Assembly: GCA_964485095.1 (NCBI GenBank)
Contig: CAZAIB010000013.1
Location: 26,194-90,193 of the forward strand
DNA length: 64,000 bases
Direction: 5' to 3'
Source: CAYNWT01 sp964485095
GTDB taxonomy: Bacteria > Planctomycetota > Planctomycetia > Planctomycetales > Planctomycetaceae
In this document: positions 61,138 to 64,000 of the stretch, one piece after another
How positions within the stretch are numbered: position 1 is the first letter of the stretch
Layout: every line of letters starts with the position of its first letter
Translations under genes and position numbers: made by a program
Notes under the pieces: generated by a model
What the model was told of the DNA's origin: nothing
Database searches by the model: none
What the model saw: only the letters and a program-made list of their open reading frames with translations

Positions 61138-63888
61138 TCACTGGTTGTCACGCCGTCCCCAACGCGCGTTCATGTATTCTTTTGCCGCATCGAATCTGTG
61201 CTGGCCCTCCAACCTTCGGACTTCGGTGATCTCGGCTTTCGCATTAGGACGCCATGCCTTCTGTCGTTTCAACTTCTCTGTGAGTAACAGCACTCGCTCC
61301 TGATCAACTGGCGAGAGATCGGAGGCGTCCTGCAGGACGGCCACGTGGTGGCAAGGCAGCAAGGTGGCCACCGGATTGTCTTCATCCAGCTTAGGATCAG
61401 CCCCCGCAGCCAGCAGAACCAAGGCGCATTCCAGGTGCTTTCCCTGGAGGGCTTGAGTAAGAACTGAACTTTCTCTTACCTTCGCATTCGGATTAGCCCC
61501 CCGATCAAGTAGCAGCCGAACCTTCGCAATACGCTCCTCAACGCGAAAGCCAGCAACTCCCACGGCCGAGGCCAGGCACGACCGCAGCCCATCGAAATTC
61601 GGATCACCGCCGTGGTCCAGCACGGCCCGCAGGGCCTTCGCTTTGCAGAAGCTGGCGACAAGAGATGTAACAGAGTCACCTCGAACCATGGGCGATCCCG
61701 CAAAGGCTGCCTGACACTTCACATTGGGGTCAGCCCCGTTCGCCAACAGTAAATCAAAAACCCCAGTATCCGTAATCGGCATGCACCACATTAGCGGAGT
61801 CACACCGCGCTTGCCTCGGAAGTCGGCATCGACACCCTGCACCAACAGTTCCCGGACCCGAATCGTGTCCTGCTGGTCGATAGCATTGCATAACTCGATG
61901 ACTTTCGGATCTTCAAAGTACCAGGCAATATTGGTGTGTCGACTCCAAACACAAGGGTAATTCCACCCAGTTTCCCTGTCGCGATTACGCTCCGCCACCT
62001 TCTTAAGCTCTGCTACCGTTGGGCGGTTTCTAAAGTCCACGCCGCGTCCCCGGAACAACTCACTAAGACGCTTGGCGTCTGAGGGTGAAACTCCGGAGTC
62101 CCGTATCACAAGCCTGCGAAGCATTCTTAGGTCTCTCAGCGGCAGCAACTCTGCCGGGGCCAGCTTCCCTTCAATGTCCAATCGGACCAGCCCCGACAGC
62201 TTCGCTAGAAGTGGAACGTCTTCTGGCGTCACCTCGATAGAAGAAACATTCAAGTCCCAAAGATTCGGCATGCCGCCCAAGAGAGCGACGAATTTACTGT
62301 CAAATCCACCGGCGTCACCGACCAAGTTGAACTGTAAACCAAGCGTCAGGCGTTCGACCTTGGGACAGTCTCGCAGCAAGTCCGTAGTAGACCAGTGCCA
62401 TCGCTCGCTGATTTTCACATTCCGGACTTCAGGGCAACGTATCTTAAGAGCTGCCTCGCCTCGCCCGGCGTTCGACGCAGAAAGCTGCAGGTCTCTCAGA
62501 ACAGGAAACTCCCCGACAAAGTCGTTCTTCCCGATCATCTTAACCCTGCCAAACACCAGGCTCTCAAGCTTTGAGCACCCAGCAATCGCGGCGCACAGAG
62601 AGTCGTCAACTTCAAGTCTGCTCAGCTTCAAACGGCGCAAGCCGGGATTCGCCAGGACAATTTCCTCGTAGATGCGACTAAATTTGACCTCTCCGGGAGG
62701 CGCGCGAAGGTCCAGGGCTTCGATGTCATTTCGGTTCTTCAGTGCCTCCAACGCTTCGGGAGGAACCGCCAGAGCAGGAAACTCTTTCAGGGTGCGAATA
62801 CCCGCGAGTGCGCGCGCCAACTTTGGGTCGTATACCTCATCTGAACTCCCTCGTCTTGACATCACCCGCATGGGCAAATCTTTGAGCAATGGATAAGCAT
62901 CAGGGGCAATTTTGGTGAAAGCCAGTCGCCGGAGATTCTTAATCTTGCATAACTCTTTGACGCAATCGCGACCTAAGGGAACCTCTGAAGCAAGTTCGAG
63001 GTCGATTGCGTTGAGCCCCGCAAGATCGCCCAGATCCGCAAGAGGCGCAATTCGAACCGCAGTAATCGGTCCACTCGAGTACTTCACACTTAGGTCACGC
63101 AACTTGTCCATCGTACCGGCGATACGCAGAGAGGCATGCTCCATTTCACGTAGCTTCGGTTGGCCCCCCCTTAGAGACATGTCGAGGTGCAAACTCCGAA
63201 TCGAATCCTGTCCTTCCCAGCACGGATATAAGCTCAGTCGCTCCTTAAATCGAACAAGCGAACTACTGTTCGCAAGCCAGGATGCGAGGTACTCCGATCG
63301 CGTCTGCCTTGAATACTTCAGCCGATCACCAATCGGCAATTGCTTAAGCTCGGACCGGGCCGCCGGGTCAGGATCAGGGAAATGGATCTGTTCAGCATGT
63401 GTTGCGATCAGCCGACGGAAGTTGCTCAAAGTGCCTTTCGACCGTGAGGCACTGATGGCGACAAACGTCTCGCTTGGAATGTCCTCCAGAAAACTGAGAT
63501 CTTTTGCCGTGGTCTCTAGTAACAAGGGCTGATTGATTGGCAATGCAATCCGGCCTTTGGCGATCCCAACCGAACAGTTAGCGAGACTTGATGCGTTCCA
63601 GTAGGGATAGCTATCTTTCTTGATTCGCCACCCGTTCTCGGCTCGCTCGGCCAGGTATACCCAACACACGAACTCTGCCGGGAACCTTACGAAGCGAAAT
63701 CCCGGAGGCAAGTAGTCAGGTTGGGCCTGAGGCAGTTCAGTCCACTCGGGATGTACAACCCCCGCCGGTTCTTTTCCGGACTCCAGATCCTGAGTTTGCC
63801 AGAGCAGTGTCGCAGCAGCGGCTGGACACAGGCAACTCTGACCGGCGCCAGATAAAAACAAAGTGTAGGCGACTATCCAAAGCTGCAT
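61138..63888 (-). CDS. Secreted LRR-ankyrin protein of unknown function
   Basis: About 916 residues from the ATG at 63888 (AGGAG eight bases upstream; the TTG at 63894 is too close to it). A signal-like segment (LWIVAYTLFLSGAGQSCLC) is followed by a unique region to about 210. Irregular leucine-rich repeats span about 210-620 (LRDLSVKYSSGPITAV, LRRLKLSRLEVDDSLCAAIA). About four ankyrin repeats cover about 680-850 (GVTPLMWCMPITDTGVFDLLLANGADPN, LLLDRGANPNAKVRESSVLTQAL). A short basic helical tail ends it. It is presumably exported and protein-binding; no catalytic motif was seen. Confidence 0.8.
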   Translation of the reverse strand: MQLWIVAYTLFLSGAGQSCLCPAAAATLLWQTQDLESGKEPAGVVHPEWTELPQAQPDYLPPGFRFVRFPAEFVCWVYLAERAENGWRIKKDSYPYWNASSLANCSVGIAKGRIALPINQPLLLETTAKDLSFLEDIPSETFVAISASRSKGTLSNFRRLIATHAEQIHFPDPDPAARSELKQLPIGDRLKYSRQTRSEYLASWLANSSSLVRFKERLSLYPCWEGQDSIRSLHLDMSLRGGQPKLREMEHASLRIAGTMDKLRDLSVKYSSGPITAVRIAPLADLGDLAGLNAIDLELASEVPLGRDCVKELCKIKNLRRLAFTKIAPDAYPLLKDLPMRVMSRRGSSDEVYDPKLARALAGIRTLKEFPALAVPPEALEALKNRNDIEALDLRAPPGEVKFSRIYEEIVLANPGLRRLKLSRLEVDDSLCAAIAGCSKLESLVFGRVKMIGKNDFVGEFPVLRDLQLSASNAGRGEAALKIRCPEVRNVKISERWHWSTTDLLRDCPKVERLTLGLQFNLVGDAGGFDSKFVALLGGMPNLWDLNVSSIEVTPEDVPLLAKLSGLVRLDIEGKLAPAELLPLRDLRMLRRLVIRDSGVSPSDAKRLSELFRGRGVDFRNRPTVAELKKVAERNRDRETGWNYPCVWSRHTNIAWYFEDPKVIELCNAIDQQDTIRVRELLVQGVDADFRGKRGVTPLMWCMPITDTGVFDLLLANGADPNVKCQAAFAGSPMVRGDSVTSLVASFCKAKALRAVLDHGGDPNFDGLRSCLASAVGVAGFRVEERIAKVRLLLDRGANPNAKVRESSVLTQALQGKHLECALVLLAAGADPKLDEDNPVATLLPCHHVAVLQDASDLSPVDQERVLLLTEKLKRQKAWRPNAKAEITEVRRLEGQHRFDAAKEYMNARWGRRDNQ

Positions 63889-64000
63889 AATCAAACTCCT
63901 ATGTGGCCACGAATCAGATTGTACGAACGTCGGTCTGTGTCATTGCCAGGGCAATCGCACGTTCAAGCAGCTAGTTTCGCTTGAAACGCAGTGAGGATTT
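63889..64000. other. Right window edge, no feature recognised
   Basis: Only the promoter side of the LRR-ankyrin gene is seen. No start of a divergent gene is visible before the window ends. Confidence 0.3.

Overview
The window looks like a chromosome segment of a planctomycete (phylum Planctomycetota, probably order Planctomycetales). The evidence is the set of marker families: a PSCyt/DUF1587-1592-1588-1585 cytochrome next to a Tat-exported DUF1552 protein, an LEPR-type N-terminus (LEDRQLL) on a giant secreted protein, an NPYA-type small membrane protein, several very large PQQ/YVTN propeller proteins, a Ser/Thr kinase with an RDD membrane domain, and many palindromic intergenic repeats. 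The genus cannot be fixed from sequence alone. I found no rRNA, tRNA, CRISPR array, insertion sequence or prophage.

Layout. 1-3300: exopolysaccharide export (SLBB export protein cut by the window edge, Wzz-like chain-length protein, GT4 glycosyltransferase). 3387-5165: a sigma54-type response regulator coupled to an Hpt protein. 5388-11731: small housekeeping genes (M48-TerB peptidase, cupin/PNPOx pair, TlpA-like lipoprotein, a coupled SUKH-DUF971-ElaA trio, a methyltransferase). 12007-15762: a 1251-residue secreted mosaic (arylsulfotransferase-like, GEVED, seven FG-GAP-like repeats, metzincin). 15846-24018: a DNA-repair neighbourhood on the minus strand (SWIM-ligase-WGR fusion, Lhr helicase, Nei glycosylase, and a secreted unknown).

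24172-30610 is the most striking part: a run of four secreted-protein genes on one strand. In transcription order they are a diheme c-type cytochrome, a metacaspase-like C14 protease with two PDZ domains, a secreted unknown, and a serpin with a PDZ domain inserted into its fold. The serpin reactive loop predicts Lys at P1, and the caspase carries the two Asp residues that give metacaspases Arg/Lys specificity, so a protease and its own inhibitor may be encoded together. A Ser/Thr kinase is transcribed divergently.

32674-33790 is a small, more A/T-rich island with an orphan SUKH protein and possible gene remnants. 33797-63888 is typical planctomycete periphery: a DPP-IV peptidase, an M13 peptidase, PSCyt/DUF1552, PQQ propellers, a CotH/lamin-tail protein, a YVTN-cytochrome-ankyrin fusion, and an LRR-ankyrin protein. 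Palindromic repeats sit between many of these genes, and one perfect palindrome is embedded in frame inside lhr.
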